Source of the DNA: Pseudomonas sp. FP198 | Lineage (GTDB): Bacteria; Pseudomonadota; Gammaproteobacteria; Pseudomonadales; Pseudomonadaceae | Assembly (NCBI RefSeq): GCF_030687895.1 | Contig: NZ_CP117452.1 | Location: 1,815,501-1,879,500, forward strand | Length of the DNA: 64,000 nucleotides | Reading direction: 5' to 3' | Notes under the pieces: generated by a model | The model's input: the letters and a program-made list of their open reading frames with translations, nothing else | What the model was told of the DNA's origin: nothing | Databases searched by the model: none | Made by a program: the position numbers and the translations under genes | Shown here: positions 19,137-27,699 of the stretch, piece by piece | How the letters are laid out: each line of letters begins with the position of its first letter | How positions within the stretch are numbered: position 1 is the stretch's first letter

Positions 19137-19598
19137 TCAAAGGCTGTCCTGCAAATGCCCGCGCAGTTCCTGCAGGTCATGTTGCAGTTTTTTCAGTTGC
19201 TCCAACGTCTGGCCGCTGGCGGCGAGGATGCATTGGGGGATGTCGAGGGCCTTTTTCTGCAGGGCGCGGCCTTGTTCGGTCAGCTCGACAATGACCACGC
19301 GTTCATCTTCGCGGCTGCGGGTGCGACTCAACAGGCCTTCAGCCTCCAGGCGCTTGAGCAGCGGGGTCAGTGAACCAGGGTCGGTGAGCAGGCGGTTACT
19401 GATTTCGCCGACGGTCAGCCCGTCTTGCTCCCACAACACCATCATCGCCAGGTACTGCGGATAGGTCAGGCCCAATGCCTGAAGCAGGGGCTTGTAGACC
19501 TTGGTCATCAACAGCGACGTGGAGTGCAGGGCGAAGCAGACCTGGTTTTCCAGCAGCAGGGCTTCGCAAGGATCGGGGGTGTCGTGTCGGGTAGTCAT
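19137..19598 (-). CDS. ohrR: MarR-family peroxide-sensing repressor OhrR
   Basis: OhrR represses ohr and is inactivated when organic peroxides oxidise a conserved N-terminal cysteine. The 153-residue protein has the MarR winged helix (YPQYLAMMVLWEQDGLTVGEI to the wing SREDERVV). The sensor cysteine is Cys21 in VCFALHS. The start is the ATG giving MTTRHD, the conserved N-terminus length. A paralogue (ospR-like) lies at 33052. Confidence 0.92.
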   Translation of the reverse strand: MTTRHDTPDPCEALLLENQVCFALHSTSLLMTKVYKPLLQALGLTYPQYLAMMVLWEQDGLTVGEISNRLLTDPGSLTPLLKRLEAEGLLSRTRSREDERVVIVELTEQGRALQKKALDIPQCILAASGQTLEQLKKLQHDLQELRGHLQDSL

Positions 19599-19745
19599 GG
19601 CAAAACCTTTCATCAATGATCGTTACGAATCTAGCGGACAAGCCTTTAATGCACCAGATAATTCTGACGTATTGATCAGCCGTTACGTTTCCTGGTGACC
19701 GCCAACTGGGTAGGATAGGCGCCCTGATTAAGGGGAGAGTCGTCT

Positions 19746-20489
19746 GTGATCGAGGTCGTGCTGTATTTGCTGCTGGGCGCCGCGCTGGGCACTTTGGGGG
19801 GATTGTTCGGCATTGGTGGCGGGCTGATCGCGATTCCAGTGCTGGGTGTATGGTTCGGCCTGGATCAGCATCTCGCCCAAGGTACTGCCTTGGTGATGGT
19901 CGTCCCCAACGTGATGCTGGCGCTGTGGCGTTATCACCAGCGTAATCGTATCGAAATGCGCCATGTCCTGCCGCTGGCATCCATGGGCTTCTGCTTCGCG
20001 TGGCTTGGCTCCATCTGGGCCGTGGGCATTGACGCGCAAAGCATGCGGGTTGGTTTTGTGGTGTTCCTGGTGGTCTTGGCGGCCTACAACCTGATCCGCA
20101 TGTTCGCCGCGACGGCGCCGGCTTCGGCGCAAATGCGCCACGGCTGGCCTTGGCTCGCCGTGCTGGGGGCTGCGTCGGGCACCATGGGCGGGCTGTTTGG
20201 CGTGGGCGGAGCAGTTGTCGCCACGCCAATACTCACCAGCGTGTTTGGCACTTCCCAGGTCGTCGCCCAAGGGTTGTCCCTGGCGCTGGCCTTGCCCAGC
20301 ACGGGTGTGACCCTGGCCACCTATGCGTTTCACCATGAGGTGAACTGGTGGATCGGGCTGCCCCTGGCTGTCGGTGGGCTGATGAGCATCAGTTGGGGGG
20401 TGAAGGTCGCCCACGCGATGCCGGAGCGATTGCTGCGCGGGCTGTTCTGCGGTTTTCCTGGTGCTGTGCGCGGTGTTGCTCCTGCTTAA
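19746..20489 (+). CDS. TauE/SafE-family anion exporter with a C-terminal frameshift
   Basis: This 247-residue multi-pass membrane protein of the TauE/SafE type has the doubled glycine-rich repeats GGLFGIGGGLIAIP and GGLFGVGGAVVATP. The family moves sulfite, sulfoacetate or related anions. The last membrane helix is lost. After RGLFCGF the frame reads PGAVRGVAPA and stops at 20489. Removing one T from the four-T run at 20453-20456 restores a hydrophobic tail (LVLCAVLLLLKV) ending at TGA 20494-20496. The gene is probably mutated at its end, or the base is a sequencing error. Confidence 0.8.
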   Translation: MIEVVLYLLLGAALGTLGGLFGIGGGLIAIPVLGVWFGLDQHLAQGTALVMVVPNVMLALWRYHQRNRIEMRHVLPLASMGFCFAWLGSIWAVGIDAQSMRVGFVVFLVVLAAYNLIRMFAATAPASAQMRHGWPWLAVLGAASGTMGGLFGVGGAVVATPILTSVFGTSQVVAQGLSLALALPSTGVTLATYAFHHEVNWWIGLPLAVGGLMSISWGVKVAHAMPERLLRGLFCGFPGAVRGVAPA

Positions 20490-21377
20490 AGTTTGAAACC
20501 TTCGACGATGTGTTCGGCCAGGCACTCGGTGATCGGCGACGGATTGTGCAGGTTGCGGATCAACATGATGCTGGCCTCGGGCAGCTCCGGCAGGTTCTCG
20601 GCCTCGCCGAGGACGCGCATGTCCGGGGTCAGCAGGCTCTCCAGTTGCGCGGTGATCGCCAGACCCGCGCCGACCACTGCCATGATCGCCGACAGGCTTG
20701 AGCTGTTGTACGCCACGCGATAATCACGCCCCATGGCGTCCAGCGCATTACACGCCCATTGCCGACAGAAACAATCACTGTTGAACATCGCCAGCGGCAG
20801 CGGTGTTTGTTCATGGGTGTTGAAGCAGGCCGCCTCGGCCCCAGACAAAACGTTCCTTGCGCAGCAACTGGCCGATCTCGTCGCCTGGTTTGCGAGTGAC
20901 GATGGACAGGTCGAGATCCTGGCGCAGCAGCAGTTGCTTGGACGATTCGCAGTGCACTTCGATTTCGATCAGTGGATAGAACTGGGCGAAGCGCTGCAGG
21001 ATTCCCGGCAAAAAGCGCATCACATAATCATCCGGGGTGCCGATGCGGACCGTGCCGACCATGTGCGGTTCGCGCAGCGTGTTGAACACTTCGCTGTGCA
21101 GCTTGAGGATCCGCCGGGCATAACCCAGCAACACCTGGCCCTCGGCGGTGAGCTTGACCTGCCGCCCGTCGCGCTCGAACAGGCGGCGCTGCAAGACGTC
21201 CTCTTCGAGGCGCTTCATCTGCATGCTGACGGCCGATTGCGTACGGTTGACCAGCTCCCCGGCGCGAGTGAAACCGCCCTGGTCGGCGATGGCGACGAAG
21301 GTCCGCAGCACTTCCGTATCGATGCTCGGGTAACTCGACAATTGATCAATCTCCGAGATGTATTGCATAAGAAACAT
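20486..21377 (-). pseudogene. LysR-type regulator split by a frameshift
   Basis: The N-terminal frame (21377 to about 20843) gives a LysR winged helix (IDTEVLRTFVAIADQGGFT, then NRTQSAVSMQMKRLEE) and half of the effector domain, then falls out of frame after ERFVWG. The other frame continues the effector domain (AEAACFNTHEQ to EGFKL) to the stop at 20486. Dropping one base from the CCCC run at 20839-20842 rejoins the two into a normal LysR protein of about 296 residues. It is divergent from a DUF1127 gene, a common pairing that suggests it regulated that gene. The LysR stop overlaps the TauE-like gene end. Confidence 0.85.
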
Positions 21378-21438
21378 TCGTTGGATTGATCTTATCCCTG
21401 GCGCGAGACTAGAGCCATCCCCAACGGAGGACATCACG

Positions 21439-21660
21439 ATGAAAGGTCAAAAAGGTTATTTGCTGATTGATAAATTCTCATCCCACGGTTTTTCGCTCAG
21501 CGCGCTGTTGCACAAGTTTAGCCGCTGGTACGAATTGCACCACGAGCGTGAACTGCTCGCCTCGATGAGCGATGAGGCGCTCAAGGACATAGGCGTCAGC
21601 CGTGCCGATGTGGAAAAGGAAGTGGTTCGGCCATTCTGGGATGACCCGATGCACAAATGA
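21439..21660 (+). CDS. DUF1127 small protein
   Basis: This 73-residue protein has a C-terminal DUF1127 (YjiS-like) domain, WYELHHERELLASMSDEAL followed by KDIGVSRADVE, the standard arginine-rich helical motif. Members are small stress- or RNA-linked proteins, some shown in alphaproteobacteria to bind RNA or affect phosphate and RNA turnover. The function here is unknown. GGAGG stands ten bases before the ATG. The divergent LysR gene starts 61 bases away and is broken, so regulation may be altered. Confidence 0.85.
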   Translation: MKGQKGYLLIDKFSSHGFSLSALLHKFSRWYELHHERELLASMSDEALKDIGVSRADVEKEVVRPFWDDPMHK

Positions 21661-21724
21661 GCCATCCTTCCCTACACAAACCGCTTAATGGTGAGGTAGG
21701 TTGCGAGCAGACAAGGAGATCTCC

Positions 21725-22954
21725 ATGCCCGCGACTGTATCCTTTACCCTCAAACAGGCCCGACGCCTGGCGTTGGCCGCCCAAGGATTCGATGGGCGGC
21801 CATCGCCAGCCTCGGTGCAACCCGCGCGCCTCAACCGTCTGATCGAGCGCCTCGGCGTCGTGCAGATCGATTCAGTCAATGCCCTGGTGCGCTCGCATTA
21901 CCTCCCGCTGTTCTCCCGCCTTGGTCACTACAATCGCGACTTGCTCGATCAGGCAGCCTGGAGCCAGGGGCGCCGTCGCACGTTGTTTGAATATTGGGGA
22001 CATGAAGCTTCGCTGCTGCCGGTTGCGATGTATCCGCTGATGCGTTGGCGCATGGCGCGGGCGGCCCGTGGCGAAGGCATCTACCAGCAGTTGGCGCGGT
22101 TTGGTCGTGAGCAGCAGGACGTGATTCATCGGGTCCTTCAGGCGGTTCGGGAACAGGGCGCGATTGGCGCCGGCAGCTTGTCCACGCGTCAGGAGAAGGC
22201 GGGGCCCTGGTGGGACTGGAGCGCCGAGAAACATGCGCTGGAATGGCTGTTCGCCGCGGGCGAAGTCACCGTAGCCGGGCGACGGGGGTTCGAGCGGCTC
22301 TATGATCTGCCTGAGCGGGTGCTGCCCGAGTCGGTCCTGCGCCAACCGCAGCCGGACGAAGCCCAGGCCCAGCGCGCGTTGCTCCTGCATGCGGCGCAGG
22401 CCTTGGGCGTCGGCACCGAGAAGGACCTGCGTGATTACTTCCGCCTGGATCCGGCCGACACCCGTGCTCGACTGGCCGAGTTGGAGGAGGCGGGTGAATT
22501 GTTGCGATGTCAGGTGCAGGACTGGAAGCAGCCGGCCTGGTGCCAGCCTACCGTGAAAATCCCCCGCAAGGTCGCTGCCAGTGCCTTGCTGTCACCGTTC
22601 GACTCGCTGGTCTGGGAGCGCAGCCGCACCGAGCGGTTGTTCGACTTCCGCTATCGCCTGGAAATCTACACGCCGGTGCACAAGCGCGTGTATGGCTATT
22701 ACGTCTTGCCGTTTTTGCACAATGAACGGATTGCGGCGCGGGTCGATCTTCGTGCGGAGCGGGCCTTGGGACGGCTGGCCGTGCATGCCGTGCACGAGGA
22801 AGAGCCGGGGCTTGACGAGGAGGGCATGCAGGCGCTGGCGATGAATCTGCGGCGCATGGCTGACTGGTTGGGACTGGAGCGGGTGCAGCTCAATTGCGAG
22901 CGGGAGGGTGGGGTGCGGCTGGCGGTGGCATTGGCGGGGGTTGATGGTGACTGA
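21725..22954 (+). CDS. YcaQ-like winged-helix protein (HTH_42 DNA glycosylase family)
   Basis: This 409-residue protein belongs to the HTH_42 superfamily, which includes E. coli YcaQ and Streptomyces AlkZ, glycosylases that unhook interstrand crosslinks and bulky lesions. The key motif is VQIDSVN, with Gln47-Ile48-Asp49 matching the Q-x-D active site of the YcaQ branch rather than the Q-x-Q of AlkZ. The further block LLSPFDSLVWERSRTERLF is also characteristic. AAGGAGA lies seven bases before the ATG. The role in crosslink repair is inferred from family. Confidence 0.85.
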   Translation: MPATVSFTLKQARRLALAAQGFDGRPSPASVQPARLNRLIERLGVVQIDSVNALVRSHYLPLFSRLGHYNRDLLDQAAWSQGRRRTLFEYWGHEASLLPVAMYPLMRWRMARAARGEGIYQQLARFGREQQDVIHRVLQAVREQGAIGAGSLSTRQEKAGPWWDWSAEKHALEWLFAAGEVTVAGRRGFERLYDLPERVLPESVLRQPQPDEAQAQRALLLHAAQALGVGTEKDLRDYFRLDPADTRARLAELEEAGELLRCQVQDWKQPAWCQPTVKIPRKVAASALLSPFDSLVWERSRTERLFDFRYRLEIYTPVHKRVYGYYVLPFLHNERIAARVDLRAERALGRLAVHAVHEEEPGLDEEGMQALAMNLRRMADWLGLERVQLNCEREGGVRLAVALAGVDGD

Positions 22955-22963
22955 ATTGGCCTC

Positions 22964-23057
22964 TTCGCGAGCAGGCTCGCTCCCACAGGGTATTTATGGT
23001 GACCACGGCTTTTGTGTCCGCAGCCAATCACCTATGGGAGCGAGCCTGCTCGCGAAT
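22964..23057. repeat. REP pair (REPIN)
   Basis: Two GGGAGCGAGC-class elements in opposite orientation, about 40 bases apart, lie in the gap between convergent genes. Confidence 0.9.
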
Positions 23058-23088
23058 CGATTGAGCAGGCGAAGAAGCCTTTACTGAT

Positions 23089-24435
23089 CTACCGCCGAAC
23101 CTGCTTCAGCGTCTCGGCAATCAAGAACGCCAGTTCCAGCGACTGATCGGCATTCATCCGTGGGTCGCAATGCGTGTGGTAACGATCCGACAGCCCATCC
23201 TCGGTGATCGGTCGGGCGCCGCCGATGCATTCGGTGACGTTCTGCCCAGTCATCTCGATATGAATCCCGCCGGCGTAGGTCCCTTCGGCTTCATGCACCT
23301 GGAAGAACTGCTTCACCTCGCCAAGAATCTGCGCAAAATCGCGGGTCTTGTAGCCGCTGCTGGCCTTGATGGTATTGCCGTGCATCGGGTCGGAACTCCA
23401 CAGCACCTGCTTGCCTTCGCGCTGCACGGCGCGCAACAGTTGCGGCAGGTGATCAGCGACCTTGTTGGCGCCCATCCGCGCGATCAGGTTCAGTCGACCG
23501 GGGTCGTTGTCCGGGTTGAGCACGTCGATCAGGCGGATCAGGTCGTCAGGGTTCATGCTCGGGCCGACCTTGACCCCGATCGGGTTGTTCACCCCGCGCA
23601 GGAACTCCACATGCGCTCCGTCCAACTGGCGGGTGCGGTCGCCGATCCACAGCATGTGGGCCGAGCAGTCGTAATAATCATTGGTCAGGCTGTCACGGCG
23701 TACGAAGGCTTCTTCATAGTTGAGCAACAACGCTTCGTGGGCGGTGAAAAAACTCGTCTCGCGCAGTTGCGGCGAGCTGTCCATGCCGCAGGCGCGCATG
23801 AACGCCAGGGTTTCGTCGATACGGTCGGCCAGGTGGCTGTACTTTTCCGCCAGGGCCGAGTTGGCGATGAAGTCCAGGTTCCACTTGTGCACCTGGTGCA
23901 GATCGGCGAACCCGCCCTGGGCGAACGCCCGTAGCAGGTTGAGGGTCGCGGTGGACTGATGATAGGACTGCAACAGCCGCTCCGGATCCGGCACGCGACT
24001 TTTCTCGTCGAAGCCGATGCCGTTGACGATGTCGCCCCGGTAGGCCGGCAGTGTCACGCCATCGATCGTCTCATCGTTGGCCGAGCGCGGTTTGGCGAAC
24101 TGGCCCGCCATGCGCCCGACCTTGACCACCGGGCAACCGGCGGCGAAGGTCATGACGATCGCCATTTGCAGCAGCACCTTGAAGGTGTCGCGGATCTTGG
24201 CGGCGGAAAATTCGGCAAAACTCTCGGCGCAATCGCCACCCTGCAACAGGAATGCCCGACCCTGGGTGACTTCGGCAAACTGACGACGCAATTCCCGGGC
24301 TTCACCGGCAAACACCAAGGGCGGATAACTGGCCAGGGTCTGCTCCACCTGCAGCAGATGCGCCGCGTCGGGGTAGCGAGGTTGTTGCTGGATCGGCAGG
24401 GCGCGCCAGCTGTCAGGGCTCCAGGGTTGGCTCAT
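23089..24435 (-). CDS. 3-deoxy-7-phosphoheptulonate synthase, class II
   Basis: This 448-residue plant-type (class II) DAHP synthase catalyses the first shikimate step. Diagnostic blocks are [36 protein letters not shown] and [10 protein letters not shown], all metal or substrate contacts in the family. In P. aeruginosa one class II enzyme supports primary metabolism and another supplies phenazines. No phenazine genes are nearby, which favours the primary role. The ATG at 24435 has AGAGATC upstream; an ATG one codon earlier is possible. Confidence 0.95.
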   Translation of the reverse strand: MSQPWSPDSWRALPIQQQPRYPDAAHLLQVEQTLASYPPLVFAGEARELRRQFAEVTQGRAFLLQGGDCAESFAEFSAAKIRDTFKVLLQMAIVMTFAAGCPVVKVGRMAGQFAKPRSANDETIDGVTLPAYRGDIVNGIGFDEKSRVPDPERLLQSYHQSTATLNLLRAFAQGGFADLHQVHKWNLDFIANSALAEKYSHLADRIDETLAFMRACGMDSSPQLRETSFFTAHEALLLNYEEAFVRRDSLTNDYYDCSAHMLWIGDRTRQLDGAHVEFLRGVNNPIGVKVGPSMNPDDLIRLIDVLNPDNDPGRLNLIARMGANKVADHLPQLLRAVQREGKQVLWSSDPMHGNTIKASSGYKTRDFAQILGEVKQFFQVHEAEGTYAGGIHIEMTGQNVTECIGGARPITEDGLSDRYHTHCDPRMNADQSLELAFLIAETLKQVRR

Positions 24436-24576
24436 CATGATCTCTAGGTGATTTACGCTCGGGCGCTCATGTTATCAGCAAATTAGTGCGTGACCTGTTC
24501 CGCTCGCTTCGCCGACAATCGCGCCTTTGCCCCGTTTGCGCGGGTTTGAGCCAGCACGGCAACATCAGGAGAAGAA

Positions 24577-25332
24577 ATGACAGAGGAGCGCGTCGAGCAT
24601 TTGCTCGCCGAGGTGCACGACGAGTTCGGCATGATCCGCGTACTCGAAGTGGCTGATTACCGGTTTCTCGAGTTTGGCGATGCGATCGAGCAGAGCTGCG
24701 TGTTCACGGCTGATCCGAGCTGGCTCGAATATGACTACACCCGCGCCATGCTCATCGGTGCGTTGTGCCACGAGCAACCGGAGAGCGCGCTGTTCCTCGG
24801 GCTGGGGGCCGGTACGCTGACCCAGGCCTGCCTCAAGTTCCTGCCGCTGGAGGATGTCGAGGCCATCGAACTGCGCCCCGACGTGCCGCGCCTGGCCATC
24901 GAATACCTCGGGCTGGACGATGATCCGCGCCTGTACATCCGCGTCGGTGACGCCTTGGAGCTACTCGAAACGGCGGAGCCGGCGGACCTGATTTTCGTCG
25001 ACCTCTATACCGATGTCGGTCCCGGCGTCGGTCACCTCGCCTGGGGGTTTCTGGAAAACTGCCAGAAGCGCCTCAATCCCGGCGGCTGGCTGGTGATCAA
25101 CCAGTGGGCCACCGACGACGGCAAGCCGCTAGGCGCGGCGCTCTTGCGCGGCTTGTATCACCGGCACTACTGGGAGTTGCCGGTGAAGGAGGGCAACGTC
25201 ATCCTGATCGTGCCGGCGGACCTGGACCAGGCGCTGGACATGCAAGGTCTGGTGGCCCGTGCCGAAGGGCTCGCGCCGCGGTTGGGTTATTCGTTGCAAT
25301 CGTTGATCAAGGCGATCCGCCCGGCGACTTAA
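24577..25332 (+). CDS. Spermidine-synthase-like methyltransferase-fold protein
   Basis: This 251-residue soluble protein has the polyamine-synthase Rossmann domain: ALFLGLGAGTLTQACLKFLP (cofactor loop), VEAIELRPDV, and DLIFVDLYTDVG, where a catalytic aspartate sits in true spermidine synthases. The N-terminal beta domain is short and the Gln/Tyr substrate motifs are not obvious. The annotation is therefore family-level and the substrate is open. It is divergent from the class II DAHP synthase and monocistronic. Confidence 0.8.
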   Translation: MTEERVEHLLAEVHDEFGMIRVLEVADYRFLEFGDAIEQSCVFTADPSWLEYDYTRAMLIGALCHEQPESALFLGLGAGTLTQACLKFLPLEDVEAIELRPDVPRLAIEYLGLDDDPRLYIRVGDALELLETAEPADLIFVDLYTDVGPGVGHLAWGFLENCQKRLNPGGWLVINQWATDDGKPLGAALLRGLYHRHYWELPVKEGNVILIVPADLDQALDMQGLVARAEGLAPRLGYSLQSLIKAIRPAT

Positions 25333-25357
25333 CACGAACTCGGGGCAACGGAGTGCC

Positions 25358-25482
25358 TGTGGCGAGGGGATTTATCCCCGCTGGGTCGCGAAGCGGCCCC
25401 CTGAAGGCTCGCTCACGTGTAGAATCTCAGGTATTTTCGGGGCCGCTTCGCAGCCCAGCGGGGATAAATCCCCTCACCACAA
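25358..25482. repeat. Long inverted repeat, REPIN of a second class
   Basis: Two arms of about 43 bases (GAGGGGATTTATCCCCGCTG and its continuation) face each other across about 38 bases. The motif differs from the GGGAGCGAGC class and is the other common Pseudomonas REP family (GCGAAGCGGCCCC tail). The transcript would form a very stable cruciform-type hairpin. It lies just upstream of the deaD promoter. Confidence 0.9.
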
Positions 25483-25599
25483 TGGGCTTCATGTCAGCCA
25501 AAGATGAACCGTTTTAGCTAACGCCCTCAACGCTTGCTGCACAGAGCCCCGCCACACCCTTCGTCGATAAAAAAATCTCCCTTTTTCAACGAATTCCGG

Positions 25600-25827
25600 T
25601 ATAGTGCGCGCCGGCCTTTAGCCGGGCCGCGTCAAGGTAGCGCAATTTTCCGAAGTCAGCTTCGGTTGCATGTCCGCACAACGGATGCTTCCACGACGTT
25701 CTTTTTCATTCATTCGTTTTCGCAAATCCCCGCCGACAAAGCAGCCAGGGCGACTCTTGAGTCTCAACACGGCATGCGCAGCTTTGGAGCATGGGTCTTT
25801 GCGGATGCACTTAGAGGCAGACCCATG
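25600..25827 (+). promoter_or_regulatory. deaD promoter and long structured 5' leader
   Basis: TATAGT (25600-25605) preceded by A/T-rich sequence is a likely -10, giving a leader of about 213 bases. The leader holds GCCGGC/GCCGGGC pairing near its 5' end. It also holds an upstream open frame (ATG 25670 to TGA 25826-25828, 52 codons) whose stop overlaps the deaD ATG. A perfect nine-base stem, CATGGGTCT (25790-25798) with AGACCCATG (25819-25827), contains the deaD start codon itself. The Shine-Dalgarno TAGAGG (25812-25817) lies in the 20-base loop. Confidence 0.6.
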
Positions 25828-27498
25828 ACCCAGGAAACCGGCGGCTTCGCCGCTTTTAATCTCAACCCGAACATTCTTGCTGCCGTCATTGCGACTGGCT
25901 ACGAAGAACCTTCGGCTATTCAGCAGCAATCGATCCCGATCATCATGGCCGGCCACGACATGATTGGCCAGGCGCAAACCGGTACGGGTAAAACCGCTGC
26001 GTTCGCCCTACCGATCCTGCATCGCATCGATCCTGCCAAGCGCGAGCCGCAAGCCCTGATCCTGGCGCCAACCCGTGAGTTGGCGCTGCAAGTAGCAACC
26101 GCTTTCGAAACCTACTCCAAGCAAATGCCTGGCGTTACCGTTGTGGCCGTTTACGGCGGCGCCCCGATGGGCCCACAACTGAAAGCAATCCGTAATGGCG
26201 CGCAGATCGTTGTCGCCACTCCGGGCCGTCTCTGCGACCACCTGCGTCGTGACGAAAAAGTCCTCGCTACCGTGAACCACCTGGTTCTCGACGAAGCCGA
26301 CGAAATGCTCAAGCTGGGTTTCATGGATGACCTGGAAGTCATCTTCAAGGCCCTGCCAGCGACTCGCCAGACTGTATTGTTCTCGGCCACCCTGCCGCAA
26401 TCGATCCGTGCCATTGCCGAGCGCCACCTGCGCGATCCGCAACACGTGAAGATCCAGACCAAGACCCAGACTGTTACCGCGATCGAGCAGGCTCACCTGC
26501 TGGTTCACGCTGACCAGAAGACTTCTGCCGTTCTCAGCTTGCTGGAAGTGGAAGACTTCGACGCCCTGATCATGTTCGTGCGCACCAAGCAAGCGACCCT
26601 GGACCTGGCCAGCGCCCTGGAAGCCAAAGGCTACAAAGCCGCTGCGCTGAACGGTGACATTGCCCAGAACCAGCGCGAGCGCGTGATCGATTCCCTCAAG
26701 GACGGCCGTCTGGACATCGTTGTGGCGACCGACGTTGCCGCCCGTGGTCTGGACGTTCCGCGCATCACCCACGTGTTCAACGTGGACATGCCGTACGATC
26801 CGGAATCCTACGTCCACCGTATCGGCCGTACCGGCCGTGCCGGTCGCGAAGGTCGCGCGCTGCTGTTGGTGACTCCGCGTGAGCGCCGCATGCTGCAAGT
26901 GATCGAGCGTGTGACCGGTCAGAAGGTCGCGGAAGTTCGCCTGCCGGACGCCCAGGCCGTTCTCGATGCCCGCATCAAGAAACTGACCAACAGCCTGTCG
27001 CCGCTGGTAGCTGACGCCGAATCGACCCACGGTGATCTGCTTGATCGCCTGACCGCCGACATCGGTTGCACCCCGCGTGCCCTGGCCGCTGCCCTGCTGC
27101 GCAAGGCTACCAACGGTCAGGCGCTGACCCTGGCGGCGATCGAGAAGGAGCGTCCATTGGTGCCGAACAGCGCACCGCGTGGTGATCGTCCCGAGCGTAC
27201 CGGTGATCGTCCGGACCGTGGTGATCGCGAGCGTCGCGCACCGATCCCGCTGGGCGAAGGCCGTGCCCGCTGCCGTACCGCGCTGGGTGCTCGTGACGGC
27301 ATTGCCGCCAAGAACCTGCTGGGCGCGATCCTCAACGAAGGCGGCCTGGCCCGCGAAGCGATCGGTCGCATCCAGGTGCGTGACAGCTTCAGCCTGGTGG
27401 AACTGCCGGAAGAAGGCCTGGAGAAGTTGCTGACCAAGCTCAAGGACACTCGCGTGGCTGGCAAGCAGCTCAAGCTGCGTCGTTACCGCGAGGATTGA
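25825..27498 (+). CDS. deaD: DEAD-box RNA helicase DeaD/CsdA
   Basis: This 557-residue ATP-dependent RNA helicase is expected to act in ribosome assembly and RNA decay, especially in the cold. The N-terminus carries the Q motif. AQTGTGKT (residues 50-57), PTRELALQV, VLDEADEML, SATLP, ARGLDVPRI and HRIGRTGRAGREG follow in order. A basic low-complexity stretch (RPERTGDRPDRGDRERR) links to a C-terminal DbpA-type RNA-binding domain (about residues 480-557). I chose the ATG at 25825, where the conserved helicase sequence begins; the open frame extends further upstream but looks like leader. Confidence 0.92.
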   Translation: MTQETGGFAAFNLNPNILAAVIATGYEEPSAIQQQSIPIIMAGHDMIGQAQTGTGKTAAFALPILHRIDPAKREPQALILAPTRELALQVATAFETYSKQMPGVTVVAVYGGAPMGPQLKAIRNGAQIVVATPGRLCDHLRRDEKVLATVNHLVLDEADEMLKLGFMDDLEVIFKALPATRQTVLFSATLPQSIRAIAERHLRDPQHVKIQTKTQTVTAIEQAHLLVHADQKTSAVLSLLEVEDFDALIMFVRTKQATLDLASALEAKGYKAAALNGDIAQNQRERVIDSLKDGRLDIVVATDVAARGLDVPRITHVFNVDMPYDPESYVHRIGRTGRAGREGRALLLVTPRERRMLQVIERVTGQKVAEVRLPDAQAVLDARIKKLTNSLSPLVADAESTHGDLLDRLTADIGCTPRALAAALLRKATNGQALTLAAIEKERPLVPNSAPRGDRPERTGDRPDRGDRERRAPIPLGEGRARCRTALGARDGIAAKNLLGAILNEGGLAREAIGRIQVRDSFSLVELPEEGLEKLLTKLKDTRVAGKQLKLRRYRED

Positions 27499-27530
27499 TC
27501 GGCCCGCAGGCTGATTGATCGAGCATGAAA

Positions 27531-27560
27531 AAATCCCCGACTGGTTCGGGGATTTTTTTT
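27531..27560 (+). terminator. Terminator of deaD
   Basis: AAATCCCCGA pairs with TCGGGGATTT across a short loop and is followed by eight T. Confidence 0.9.
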
Positions 27561-27602
27561 GGCTGTCATCTGGTGTTCCTGTCGGGGGAGCGGTGTTGAA
27601 GC

Positions 27603-27680
27603 CAATCGCGAGCAAGCTCGCTCCCACATTGGATTTTCGGCCTCACAAATCCCCTGTGGGAGCGAGCTTGCTCGCGATTG
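27603..27680. repeat. REP pair (REPIN)
   Basis: Two GGGAGCGAGCTTGCTCGCGA elements in opposite orientation lie about 30 bases apart between convergent genes. Confidence 0.9.
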
Positions 27681-27699
27681 GAGCGACTCGGTCTGCCGG

